From NCBI GenBank assembly GCA_964409645.1, contig CAYPEK010000052.1:1-28674 (forward strand): a stretch of DNA of 28,674 nucleotides. The letters are read 5' to 3'. The position numbers were made by a program, and so were the translations under genes. The notes below the pieces were generated by a model, which worked only from the letters and a program-made list of their open reading frames with translations, searched no databases and was not told the DNA's origin. Below are positions 13,678 through 21,669 of this stretch, in pieces. The first letter of the stretch is position 1. The number at the start of each line of letters is the position of its first letter. The DNA is from CAYPEK01 sp964409645. GTDB lineage: Bacteria > UBP15 > UBA6099.

Positions 13678-15441
13678 TCACATTTCGGCGGTTATAAATC
13701 CGTAGTAACGGCCCATCCAGTAAGGAAGAAGGTAGTCCGTCGGCGCTACTACCACACGCCTGTTATGAGTACATGAATACATATTATACGGATCGCCCCA
13801 GAACATCACGTTGTCCGGACATCGCTCGGCCGGAGTGTGCGCGAATTCGCTCAAATCCTCGTTGAACCGGCTTTTGCAGAAAGGCTTGTTCTTCTCCGTC
13901 GATGGCGAGATGTCCTCGTAGTGATATCTCGTCGGGAACTGCTTGAGCATTGCTATTCCGTTGGATACGATGTCGTACGCGGGGCCGTCCGATCCGGGCC
14001 CAAGTCGTTTCTGCGAGGCGAAGATGAAATCGAAAAACACGCTGTTATGATACATCAGCGCGCGAGGTTGATTCTTCGGCCGGAACACATCCTCATCAAG
14101 CGATCTCTGATAGGCTTCCCTCAGCGCCGGATCGTGCTCAAACCATATCAGGTTGTGCATGCTCAGCATGTGCATCGACACGTTATCGTAGTTCATGAGG
14201 CAACCCTTGTCGCCGAGATAAATCGCGTTGTCTTTGAGATATTGAGTGTAGGGGCGGGGTGATTCGAGGATGTTTTTCAGGCATCTCTTGAACCCGCTCT
14301 TCTGGAGAAGGCAGTTGTCGTACCAGCCGACTATTTCCGGGTCCTTTGTCACATCGGCGGCTATCTTTATGAAATCGAGCGCCATCGCCGCATTGAGTCC
14401 GGTGTAGTCGCCGAGCGTCGCCGCATGGATTCTTCCGTAAGACGTCACTCGGCCGTCCCAGTCCACAACCTCCATTTTGTTCTTTATCAGGTGTTTTGCC
14501 ACCTGCGATATGAGGTCTTTGGCGATCTGCTGTGATTGCGGATCGTCAACGAGTTTCGCCACCGCGCCAAGCGCGAACATGTGGCCCGCGTACTCGTCCT
14601 TGCTCACGTTGTCCGTCCAGCACCAGCCGGCGAACTCCTTCGATACGCAGTGGGTGGTTGTCACCCATTTCTGCTTTTTTGCATCGTAGATACGCGCGCA
14701 ACCGTCGTCGCCGATCAGCACTTTTTGGTTGTTGCCTTCGATCTGGTCGTGGACGTAGGACATCGGGTTCTCCGGGCATTTCGCGCTTTTCAGGCCCGGA
14801 GGGGTGTACGCTCTCGTGAACAACCCGGGCACGCCCGTGATCCGCATGCGGATTGATTCTCCTTCGAGCAACAGATGTATCATGTCCAGCGCTTTCGGAT
14901 CGCGCGTCGTTGCGTACCTGAACGCCTCAGCCGCGAGGTACAGGGCGCTGAACAATCCGTCGTTGTCGTGAGATGTAAATCTGACTACGTCGTCCCAAGT
15001 TGCTTTTTCCTCCGGAATTGCCGTTTCCGTGCAGTCCTCGCAGGGCGGGTTCTGGCTGGGCGCGCACTCGATTTGTTTGCAGGGCAGATAGACAGTGGTC
15101 ATATATTTAAGTTTGGGGTGGACGTGCAGGCGTGCGGAGATGTCTTCATAATAGGCTGCTTTTTCGGCAAGAGATTCGGAGGTGTCGAATTTTACGGGCG
15201 GCGGCGCCGGCCATTTGGGTGATTCGTACCACCACGGGTCCACACAGGTGTTATCCGAGCAGAGTTTTCCTTCGTCGCGCATGCATTCGGTGTTTTTCCA
15301 CGCGCCATTCTCGCACCTCATCAGAGTGTAGGCGTCTGCGGAGCATTTCCATGAGCCGTTCTCGCACTCGCTGCCGGAAGCAAATGCCGCCGCTGCGCAG
15401 ATTGCGATCAAAAGAACTGTTGTAAGCATTTTTTTTGTCAT
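13678..15441 (-). CDS. Secreted Cys-rich protein with a helical-toroid-like domain, function unknown
   Basis: The protein has 587 residues with a signal peptide cleaved near FASG-SE (about 22). Residues 24-70 form a small Cys-rich module (CENGSWKC, MRCENGAWKNTEC, KLCSDNTC) of the kind often found in exported proteins of Myxococcota and relatives. The body (about 85-587) is rich in helices, His, Trp and Tyr (SHDNDGLFSALYLAAEAFRYA, KDEYAGHMFALGAVAKLV, MYHNSVFFDFIFASQ). The recurrent helix pattern suggests an (alpha/alpha) toroid as in glycoside hydrolases and polysaccharide lyases. I recognise no catalytic signature. A TGTTATAAT promoter lies just upstream at 15477-15485; the ribosome site is weak. 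The SGNH hydrolase gene follows 52 bp downstream, so polysaccharide modification is one possibility, by analogy only. Confidence 0.75.
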   Translation of the reverse strand: MTKKMLTTVLLIAICAAAAFASGSECENGSWKCSADAYTLMRCENGAWKNTECMRDEGKLCSDNTCVDPWWYESPKWPAPPPVKFDTSESLAEKAAYYEDISARLHVHPKLKYMTTVYLPCKQIECAPSQNPPCEDCTETAIPEEKATWDDVVRFTSHDNDGLFSALYLAAEAFRYATTRDPKALDMIHLLLEGESIRMRITGVPGLFTRAYTPPGLKSAKCPENPMSYVHDQIEGNNQKVLIGDDGCARIYDAKKQKWVTTTHCVSKEFAGWCWTDNVSKDEYAGHMFALGAVAKLVDDPQSQQIAKDLISQVAKHLIKNKMEVVDWDGRVTSYGRIHAATLGDYTGLNAAMALDFIKIAADVTKDPEIVGWYDNCLLQKSGFKRCLKNILESPRPYTQYLKDNAIYLGDKGCLMNYDNVSMHMLSMHNLIWFEHDPALREAYQRSLDEDVFRPKNQPRALMYHNSVFFDFIFASQKRLGPGSDGPAYDIVSNGIAMLKQFPTRYHYEDISPSTEKNKPFCKSRFNEDLSEFAHTPAERCPDNVMFWGDPYNMYSCTHNRRVVVAPTDYLLPYWMGRYYGFITAEM

Positions 15442-15476
15442 TTCAATATCCCGTTCAAGTTGCCGTCATTCCGGAA

Positions 15477-15485
15477 ATTATAACA
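15477..15485 (-). promoter_or_regulatory. Extended -10 promoter for the Cys-rich secreted protein gene
   Basis: TGTTATAAT on the minus strand (perfect TATAAT at 15477-15482 with TGn), about 36 bases before the ATG. No good -35 is visible, as is common with extended -10 promoters. Confidence 0.5.
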
Positions 15486-15569
15486 TTTTTGTGATTGGAG
15501 CAAATGCCGTATTTTGTAGCAGACCGAAACCTTTCGAAGTTCCGACGTTCGCGCGTGGGAATAAACAGG

Positions 15570-15644
15570 TGTTTTTCCACGTCTGATACTCGGATGAGTA
15601 TGTCTTTCATTAGGGGTGTCGTGAGAGTCATGCATGGAAAAACA
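15570..15644. ncRNA. Candidate structured RNA with a three-way-junction fold
   Basis: An outer 10-bp perfect stem, TGTTTTTCCA (15570-15579) with TGGAAAAACA (15635-15644), encloses two hairpins. The first is ATACTC-GGAT-GAGTAT (15586-15601). The second is CTTTCA/TGAGAG (15604-15609 with 15622-15627, one G-U pair). The three helices would make a ~75-nt three-way junction. It lies in the 285-bp gap between two divergent genes. Which strand is transcribed is unknown. It matches no riboswitch class that I can recall. Confidence 0.35.
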
Positions 15645-15678
15645 AGCGTGCAAGGATTCAAAATTTGAATGCAGGGTA

Positions 15679-15704
15679 AGAATAGTATAGACTATAAATA
15701 TTCT
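15679..15704 (+). promoter_or_regulatory. Imperfect palindrome upstream of the metalloprotease gene
   Basis: AGAATAGTATAG (15679-15690) faces CTATAAATATTCT (15692-15704) as an imperfect palindrome. It contains TATAGA and TATAAA, either of which could be the -10; TTGAAT lies upstream near 15665-15670. It is placed as an operator or promoter about 25-45 bases before the ATG. Confidence 0.4.
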
Positions 15705-15726
15705 TCGGCGCGACAGCAGGCCTTTG

Positions 15727-17820
15727 ATGGATGAATTGTCAAAATCCTGTGATGTAAAAAGATTCGTCTCAGTGGCGCTGATTTTGTGTGCGTGTGTGTT
15801 GGCGACGGCCCGGATCGCGTTGGCGGACGACGAGATGAATCGCAAGGCGATCGAGTATGCATATTCGATATTCGCGCCCGAGAAGCTGGAAACGGACACC
15901 GCGGCGAGATACGCTGCCCGCGCCACAACCTCGACGGGCGAAGCTGTACCTGACACCACCATGCGTCTCTTCTACATTTTTCAACACTGGAACAGTTTCG
16001 ACGATGCGACAAAGGCGGCGGTGAGTGTTTATGTGAATCCGGATGCGCTGAAGTCGGGTGGCGACGGACGCGTTCTCCCGCGCGTCGCGGAAATGAAATC
16101 GGAAACGACGTACGAAACAACGCATTTTAAGATATATTACACGATAGACACATCGGACCGTAACGCGGTGAGCTCGACCGATACGAATCCAAGCAACGGA
16201 ATCCCGGATTATGTCGATAACGTGGCTACCGCTCTCGAATCCGTCTATGCGCTTGAGATCACCGACCTCGGCTTTCCAGCGCCGCCTAATGAAAGCGGGC
16301 AATCAAAGTACCGGGTGATGATCTGGGGGCTCCTTAACTGCGCTTACACATCCGAACCAGAGTGGGTGGGGGACAGTTGCTCCACAAACAGCCTGCTCGG
16401 ATTCACGATGCCGCTCGACGATGATTATCCTTTTACTTCATATCTCGCGCTGGATAATACTTATTCGGTTTATTCTTCGCCGGTCGAGGGCGTCACGATG
16501 ACCGCTGCCCACGAGTTTATGCACGCTATCCAGTTCGGCCGTTATAACGGGCCGGACTCGAGCGACGATCTATGGTATTTCGAAAGTCAGGCGGTCTGGA
16601 TTGAAGACGAAATTCTCGACGATTCGAACGACTATCTGTATTATCTACAGGGCACGAGCACAACCGACTGTGAGTACTGGTTTAACTGCTCGAATATTTC
16701 GCTGTACAATGACTCTTACAGCTTCCGGCCCTACGGTTCAGCGATCCTCATGAAATATCTCACTGAGTACAAAGGCGTAACGAGTGCGGTGCTCGACCTT
16801 CAGGATTACAGCGTCACTACGGGCGATGCCCGAACGTCGCTTTCCACTTTTGCCTCAGAGAAACTCGGACTCAATCTCACTGATATGTTTCTCGATTTCG
16901 GCGTATCACTTATTGACTGCACAGGATACAGGGACTGCGATTCATATAAGCCTCAGAACGCCTACAAAAAAATAACCGCCTCCGACGGCCTGTTGGTGAA
17001 TAGTTCGAGTTACCCGGCAGGCAAGCTCTCGTACAACACCTTTGAAATCACAACTTCATCGGTCAACAAGGCGCTTACCATAACCGCGGGCACAATCGAT
17101 TCCAACGCGCGCCTCAGGATTCTCAAATGCACCTCGCGCCGTTCGTCCTGCGCCGCAGTCGATGTGGGAACCGCCATCGGCAACTTCGGATCTACTTATC
17201 CTTATGTTTATGTGGTAGCCGCGAACGGCAGTTCGGCAATCAATTCGCTATATTCTTTTACGCTATCGCTGACATCGCGAACGGCGAAAACATACACCAT
17301 CCCGGTAACCGCCCAGAAATGGAATCTAATCTTTCTCCCCGTGCCTCCCAATCTCGATTCCGGCACTGTTTTCGACTCAAAAAAATCTTCAAGATACCTC
17401 TATTCCCTGCCTTACGTTTACTGGGACGACAGCAATCAGACGGAACTCGGAACTCTCAACGCCGGAAACGGCGTGTGGGCGTATCCTGCCGAGGGCGCGA
17501 CGGCATTGTCGTTTTCGGCGTATGACGAAGCCAAGGATTCGCTCACGTTCGAATTGGCTGCAGGCGAGTGGGGCGTTGTGGGAAATCCAAGCGTAACGTC
17601 GGAAGTGCCATTCGACGACGATCATGTCAGTATCATCAAAGGGGCCACAACGTACAGCCTTTCCGATGCCCTTAGCGACAAGATCGTCAGCGCGTTTTAC
17701 TACTACGATCCGTCGGACAGCGCCTATAAAACATTGACAAACGGCACTGACTCGATAGAGCCGTGGACAGCTTGTCTCGTCAAATCTTCGGAAGATGTCT
17801 CCATAACGATATCGCAGTAA
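15727..17820 (+). CDS. Exported MXAN_6640-type putative zinc metalloprotease
   Basis: The protein has about 697 residues. A signal peptide runs to about 34 (VALILCACVLATARIALA-DD) behind an unusually long, acidic N-terminus. The start is uncertain because the ribosome site is weak, and a TTG one codon upstream is also open. Residues 130-330 hold the catalytic region: SNGIPDYVDNVATALESVY, then TAAHEFMHAIQFGRY (HExxH: H262, E263, H266) and WYFESQAVWIEDEI (Glu candidates E286 and E293 for the third zinc ligand). This pattern is that of the MXAN_6640 family of putative metalloproteases known from Myxococcus. Residues 400-697 are beta-rich and probably form Ig-like or jelly-roll domains for substrate or surface binding. 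Proteolytic activity is inferred from the intact zinc motif. Confidence 0.85.
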   Translation: MDELSKSCDVKRFVSVALILCACVLATARIALADDEMNRKAIEYAYSIFAPEKLETDTAARYAARATTSTGEAVPDTTMRLFYIFQHWNSFDDATKAAVSVYVNPDALKSGGDGRVLPRVAEMKSETTYETTHFKIYYTIDTSDRNAVSSTDTNPSNGIPDYVDNVATALESVYALEITDLGFPAPPNESGQSKYRVMIWGLLNCAYTSEPEWVGDSCSTNSLLGFTMPLDDDYPFTSYLALDNTYSVYSSPVEGVTMTAAHEFMHAIQFGRYNGPDSSDDLWYFESQAVWIEDEILDDSNDYLYYLQGTSTTDCEYWFNCSNISLYNDSYSFRPYGSAILMKYLTEYKGVTSAVLDLQDYSVTTGDARTSLSTFASEKLGLNLTDMFLDFGVSLIDCTGYRDCDSYKPQNAYKKITASDGLLVNSSSYPAGKLSYNTFEITTSSVNKALTITAGTIDSNARLRILKCTSRRSSCAAVDVGTAIGNFGSTYPYVYVVAANGSSAINSLYSFTLSLTSRTAKTYTIPVTAQKWNLIFLPVPPNLDSGTVFDSKKSSRYLYSLPYVYWDDSNQTELGTLNAGNGVWAYPAEGATALSFSAYDEAKDSLTFELAAGEWGVVGNPSVTSEVPFDDDHVSIIKGATTYSLSDALSDKIVSAFYYYDPSDSAYKTLTNGTDSIEPWTACLVKSSEDVSITISQ

Positions 17821-17998
17821 ATCTCTTTCATGAACTTAATACATTATCGGGAGCGCGAGCGTTCAGTTGATCGTCTCGCCCGCAATCATAGCTCCGTTTT
17901 CTTTTTCGTGATCGCAATAAATGCCGGAAAACAAGATTATTTTTGTCTCTGTAAGATGCGTCCGGCGGTTTTCATCAATGGTTAGAGGTGAGCGAACC

Positions 17999-19063
17999 AT
18001 GAAAACATATATCGGACGGATTTTCGTTATTTTATTCCTTTTAACAGCGGGGCTTTCCGGCGGTGCTCAGGCGTATTACGACGGCCGTTACATCGACTGG
18101 ACTGTCGAGGAGTACAACGGCTGGTCGTGGAAGCCGCTGAGCGCCCGGCCTGTGGATCAGAACCCCGGTCCGCGATGCGATGATCCTTGGGGGCGGCCGG
18201 ACGAGTGCGGGGATTCCTACCGAAAGAAGCCACAAACCCCGAACTACGGCGGCGAATATGCCGATTTTCAAGAGTTTCGCATTCAGCCCACGCTCGGAAA
18301 AAAATATAGGATCAAAATTACGAACCTGACGCAATGCCGGATCGCCGTGGTTGTAGATGTGGACGGCAAAAACAGCGTCAACTCGCGGAATGTTTCGGGA
18401 ACGAGTGACGATGCGGCTTGGGTGCTCGACCGTAAAGGGACGGTCAATGTTAAAGGCTTCCAGTCGGGTTCGACGACGGCGATGGAGTTCTACTGGACGG
18501 ATCGTGAAGACGCGCACTCGGATCGCGCCGACAAGCTTGGAGCCATCAAGATGTACGTGTATTTTGAAGACGGATACTGCGCGCGGGAAACGCTGGAACA
18601 AGAATACGACTCGAAGGGAACCGGCCGCAGCCTCGCGCGCGAAAAGCCGGGCGCGACCGGCGCGGGCAACGAGGTGTACAATCCGGTGCAGAAAGTGAAA
18701 TTCAGAAGCTACTCAAAATATCCGCTCGAAAAAGTGAGCATCGATTACGACCGGTCTTCGGGTCACGAATGGAACAGTAATAATGCACACACAAACTGCT
18801 TCACGGGCATCGGAGTCGAGGGAACCGCTTCCGGCTACACAGGAATTTATCTTAACGAAGTGTACATGCACGGTCCCGCGTGGAATGCGGGAATCCGCGC
18901 CGGAGACAAGATCGTGAAAGTCGCCGGAAAGAACGTAAACAGCATACAGGCGATGAAAAATATCACGACCCGCATGTCGCTAGGGGACTACGTCGTTATC
19001 AAATACGTCCACAAAGGAAAAACAATGACGAGCGGCGTCTCGCTCGATACGATCTGCCCGTAA
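17999..19063 (+). CDS. Exported protein with a VDG-type beta domain and C-terminal PDZ domain
   Basis: The 354-residue protein starts at the ATG at 17999, which opens a good signal peptide cleaved near GAQA-YY (25); GAGGTG lies somewhat far upstream (about 10 nt). The 26-codon upstream extension of the frame is unlikely to be translated. Residues about 75-200 look like a beta-sandwich with YRIKITNLTQCRIAVVVDVD, a GFQSG stretch and AMEFYWTDREDAHSDRAD. The order resembles a recurring exported domain with 'VDG' and 'GWR' motifs and unknown function (resemblance only). Residues about 268-350 form a PDZ domain: TGIYLNEVYMHGPAWNAG, IRAGDKIVKVAGKNV, VVIKYVHKGK. There is no protease Ser/His/Asp module, so it is probably a binding or scaffold protein in the periplasm or on the surface. 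Even cysteine spacing suggests disulfides. Confidence 0.78.
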   Translation: MKTYIGRIFVILFLLTAGLSGGAQAYYDGRYIDWTVEEYNGWSWKPLSARPVDQNPGPRCDDPWGRPDECGDSYRKKPQTPNYGGEYADFQEFRIQPTLGKKYRIKITNLTQCRIAVVVDVDGKNSVNSRNVSGTSDDAAWVLDRKGTVNVKGFQSGSTTAMEFYWTDREDAHSDRADKLGAIKMYVYFEDGYCARETLEQEYDSKGTGRSLAREKPGATGAGNEVYNPVQKVKFRSYSKYPLEKVSIDYDRSSGHEWNSNNAHTNCFTGIGVEGTASGYTGIYLNEVYMHGPAWNAGIRAGDKIVKVAGKNVNSIQAMKNITTRMSLGDYVVIKYVHKGKTMTSGVSLDTICP

Positions 19064-19100
19064 GAATTCCTATCGAGCAGAAGTTCTCTGAAAAAGACAA

Positions 19101-20282
19101 TCATTTGACTTGAAAGTAGTATTCGCCGTTAAAGTCAAATTTGGCGGAGGTAAAATGTGTGTTGTCAAAATAATCGCCTTCCAATGTATCGGTGTCAGTT
19201 ATAGTTCCCGTATATGCAACAAAATCGTATGTGTCTGACGGATTGTCGCCGATTATATTCGCAACATCATCGATTTTAATTTTGAAAACTATATGATTCG
19301 TTTCTGATTTTGTTCGACAATTCAGCAGACTTGTGTTTTGAACTGTTGAATTATTATCCATATATGAAAAAGAGCAAGATTCCTCATTTGGTATTATTAA
19401 TGAAATCAATGGATTATATACGAGATAAGCCGCGCCTTTTGTGGCTAAAATCGAACTCAAGTTCTTAGTGTTGCCCGCTTTGTCGGGATTGATCATCATG
19501 CCGTTGTAATAATGTAAGTCCACCGGATTCGCCGAACCCACGTTTATCTCGCCTTGTACGGCTACGTCGTAATAAATGATGTCCATGTTATTTTCATTTC
19601 CAAAGCCGATACGAATATCGGCAATATCCCCATCCGGAGGAGAAAGCGAGTCCGCGTCATTGATCGGGTTGTCATCAATACTGCCTTTAAAAAAACAACC
19701 GCGAGGTAAAGTATCTGTGCATGACGACAAATCTGATGTCGCTTTAGTGCAGTCATTCAGGAAATCAGTTTGAAAAAGTTCGTATCCTGTAATTTCATAC
19801 TCTTTGCAAGAAACTGTCACGAAAACATTTTCCGATGTGTCCACCGCTCTTATCGAGTAAACGATTTCGACATCCTTATTAAAAGCGGGAAAGTTACCGG
19901 TCCAATTCATATTGTCTGTTGTTGTGAGATTTATGGATTGCCATACGCCGTCGAAATCTTTCATATAATGGAGCGTAACGTTAGATGTGACGTCATTTGA
20001 AGTCGCGGGGTTGTTATAAATCTTCACGGTGATTTTTGTTGTCGATCCGGCGATTGGTTCTGAAGGAGTCAATGTTATGCTTTTCAGAACGGGAGGAAAG
20101 CGAGTATCGAGCAGTTTTTGGGATAAACCTTGAGACGCTTGGCTGCTGCTTTCCGATTCGGAAATGTCAGGCAACTCAATGAATGCCTCGCTGCTGCCTT
20201 TGCCGCAGGAGCATAAGCCGAAACAAATCAACAACAAAATCGCGGATAAAATAAATGATTTCAACGACTTTAGTTTTTTCAT
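19101..20282 (-). CDS. AT-rich lipoprotein with Ig-like region, function unknown
   Basis: The 393-residue protein has a type II signal: a Lys-rich N-terminus, a hydrophobic run and the lipobox LCSC with C26 as the lipid-modified residue. A Ser/Gln-rich linker follows (about 38-58). Residues 65-160 resemble an Ig/fibronectin-type beta-sandwich (SITLTPSEPIAGSTTKITVKI, then ...IVYSIRAVDTSENV). The C-terminal 220 residues contain four or more cysteines and acidic DxD stretches (NDADSLSPPDGDIADIRIG) that may bind calcium. The gene is AT-richer than its neighbours, which hints at separate ancestry. It has a strong promoter at 20358-20384 and converges on the PDZ protein gene with a 37-bp gap. No family is recognised; a surface-binding or structural role is a guess. 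Confidence 0.75.
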   Translation of the reverse strand: MKKLKSLKSFILSAILLLICFGLCSCGKGSSEAFIELPDISESESSSQASQGLSQKLLDTRFPPVLKSITLTPSEPIAGSTTKITVKIYNNPATSNDVTSNVTLHYMKDFDGVWQSINLTTTDNMNWTGNFPAFNKDVEIVYSIRAVDTSENVFVTVSCKEYEITGYELFQTDFLNDCTKATSDLSSCTDTLPRGCFFKGSIDDNPINDADSLSPPDGDIADIRIGFGNENNMDIIYYDVAVQGEINVGSANPVDLHYYNGMMINPDKAGNTKNLSSILATKGAAYLVYNPLISLIIPNEESCSFSYMDNNSTVQNTSLLNCRTKSETNHIVFKIKIDDVANIIGDNPSDTYDFVAYTGTITDTDTLEGDYFDNTHFTSAKFDFNGEYYFQVK

Positions 20283-20357
20283 ATTCTCTTTTTATGTGGG
20301 CTTTAACAACTCCTCAGATAGCTTTCGTCGACAAAATTCGGATGTCTCACAAGACGT

Positions 20358-20384
20358 ATTATACCATAGAATAATAAATGTCAA
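20358..20384 (-). promoter_or_regulatory. Promoter of the AT-rich lipoprotein gene
   Basis: On the minus strand a perfect TTGACA (20379-20384) and a perfect TATAAT (20358-20363), but the spacer is only 15 nt, shorter than optimal. The leader is about 70 nt. A short spacer with consensus boxes is often a site for an activator that untwists the DNA (inference). Confidence 0.55.
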
Positions 20385-20538
20385 AAAACATTCAATTTGC
20401 AAGACATAGCTTATGATTCGGGTTGAAGTATCGGTGGGTTGAGTGATACTATGAGTGGCGGACGGAGGGTTTGAATTTCGGGGTTTGAATAATAAACGGG
20501 GGGAGATATATAGCAACTTGCAAATCAAAACGACATCC

Positions 20539-21513
20539 GTGAGAAAGATTCATATTATTTTTTATGCCTCTATTTTTGCCGCGGTTTTTGTGGTTTGTAT
20601 CGCGCGGGCCGAAGTTCCCGCCGGTAAGAATTTGAAGATTCAGGAGTTCTGGTCGCCGGTGATCTTTCAGGCCGCCGCGACGGACGCCGACTTCATCACC
20701 CGTGTGGACTACGACGGCGACAACATCGGAAACAACAACTGGGAAAACTTCAGCAAGTTCCCGAAACCCGCGTTCGTTTATTATGATGTGAAAGAAACCA
20801 AAACGCATTGGTTCCTTTTCTATTCGCTTTTTCATCCGAGGGACTATGTCAACGATCCGGCATGCCCGGTGAGTTGCCACGAAAACGATCTTGAAAGTGT
20901 TCAACTGACGGTCAGGAAGGACGGAACAGAACACGGGAAGCTCGAAATTCTCGAAACTCTCGCACACGACAAGATTTATCTCTATACGGACGAGAAGGGA
21001 ATCAAGGGCGAACGACTGAGTGTTCGCGGACCGGTTTCGTACTATAAGAAGAAACCCGCGGTATATGTCGAGGAATACGGTCACGGCATTTACGGCGGCA
21101 AAAACGACAGCGTGAGCGCGAATCCCACCGTGAACAAGACGGTGGTTTACGTTTACAAGGGGAAGGCGGAAGAGCCGAAAAGCATTCCCGCGAAAAATGT
21201 CGGTTACGATCTGATTTCCATTCACGATACACTGTGGCAACATCGGGACTGCGTGGGTGACGGGAAGTGTTACGACACGATATTTGACTACCGGGGCGTG
21301 AAGCTGCCCGCGGCATTCGACGGCGACATGTATGAAGAGGACGGCGCGAACGTGCCGTGGGGCTACGATCAGGCGATCGGCGGCGATGTCGTTCAGGGCG
21401 ACTGGTTTATCGACCCGGCAAAAGCGGTTTTGTTCCATGCGGGCTCGATCCCGGATTTCTCAATGGAATACATCTTCAATCCATACACAGCCGAGCTTCA
21501 GAAAATGAAATAA
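20539..21513 (+). CDS. Exported Vps62/DUF946-like protein
   Basis: The start is uncertain. The GTG at 20539 opens a good signal peptide (VRKIHIIF... cleaved near ARA-EV) but has no ribosome site. A TTG at 20518 lies 13 nt behind GGGGAG, and the frame stays open to 20455. From the GTG the protein has 324 residues. The segment THWFLFYSLFHPRDY, then HENDLESVQLTV, then AVYVEEYGHGIYGG follows the order of the Vps62 (DUF946) family: 'yWl.Y..F', 'HEGDwE', 'gsHg.y'. I read it as a distant exported member. Biochemical function in that family is unknown. A TTGAAG/TACTAT promoter-like pair and an AGTATC/GATACT inverted repeat (20427-20450) precede it. Confidence 0.65.
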   Translation: MRKIHIIFYASIFAAVFVVCIARAEVPAGKNLKIQEFWSPVIFQAAATDADFITRVDYDGDNIGNNNWENFSKFPKPAFVYYDVKETKTHWFLFYSLFHPRDYVNDPACPVSCHENDLESVQLTVRKDGTEHGKLEILETLAHDKIYLYTDEKGIKGERLSVRGPVSYYKKKPAVYVEEYGHGIYGGKNDSVSANPTVNKTVVYVYKGKAEEPKSIPAKNVGYDLISIHDTLWQHRDCVGDGKCYDTIFDYRGVKLPAAFDGDMYEEDGANVPWGYDQAIGGDVVQGDWFIDPAKAVLFHAGSIPDFSMEYIFNPYTAELQKMK

Positions 21514-21578
21514 TACGCTCTGCATTGTCGGATGGACGAAGTGGTATGATGCCGCATTGACCGTCTTTCTTCCGCTTG

Positions 21579-21608
21579 TTTACAAGTTGGTCGGGAGCGC
21601 GTGATAAT
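21579..21608 (+). promoter_or_regulatory. Promoter of the Gfo/Idh/MocA gene
   Basis: TTTACA (21579-21584), an 18-nt spacer and GATAAT (21603-21608), both 5 of 6 to consensus. The leader to the ATG at 21670 is about 55 nt and contains CGGAGG. Confidence 0.5.
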
Positions 21609-21669
21609 ATACGTTGAAATTTGCGGGACGGCAACGATGCGCGTTTCGCGTCAAACGGAGGATTCAGAC

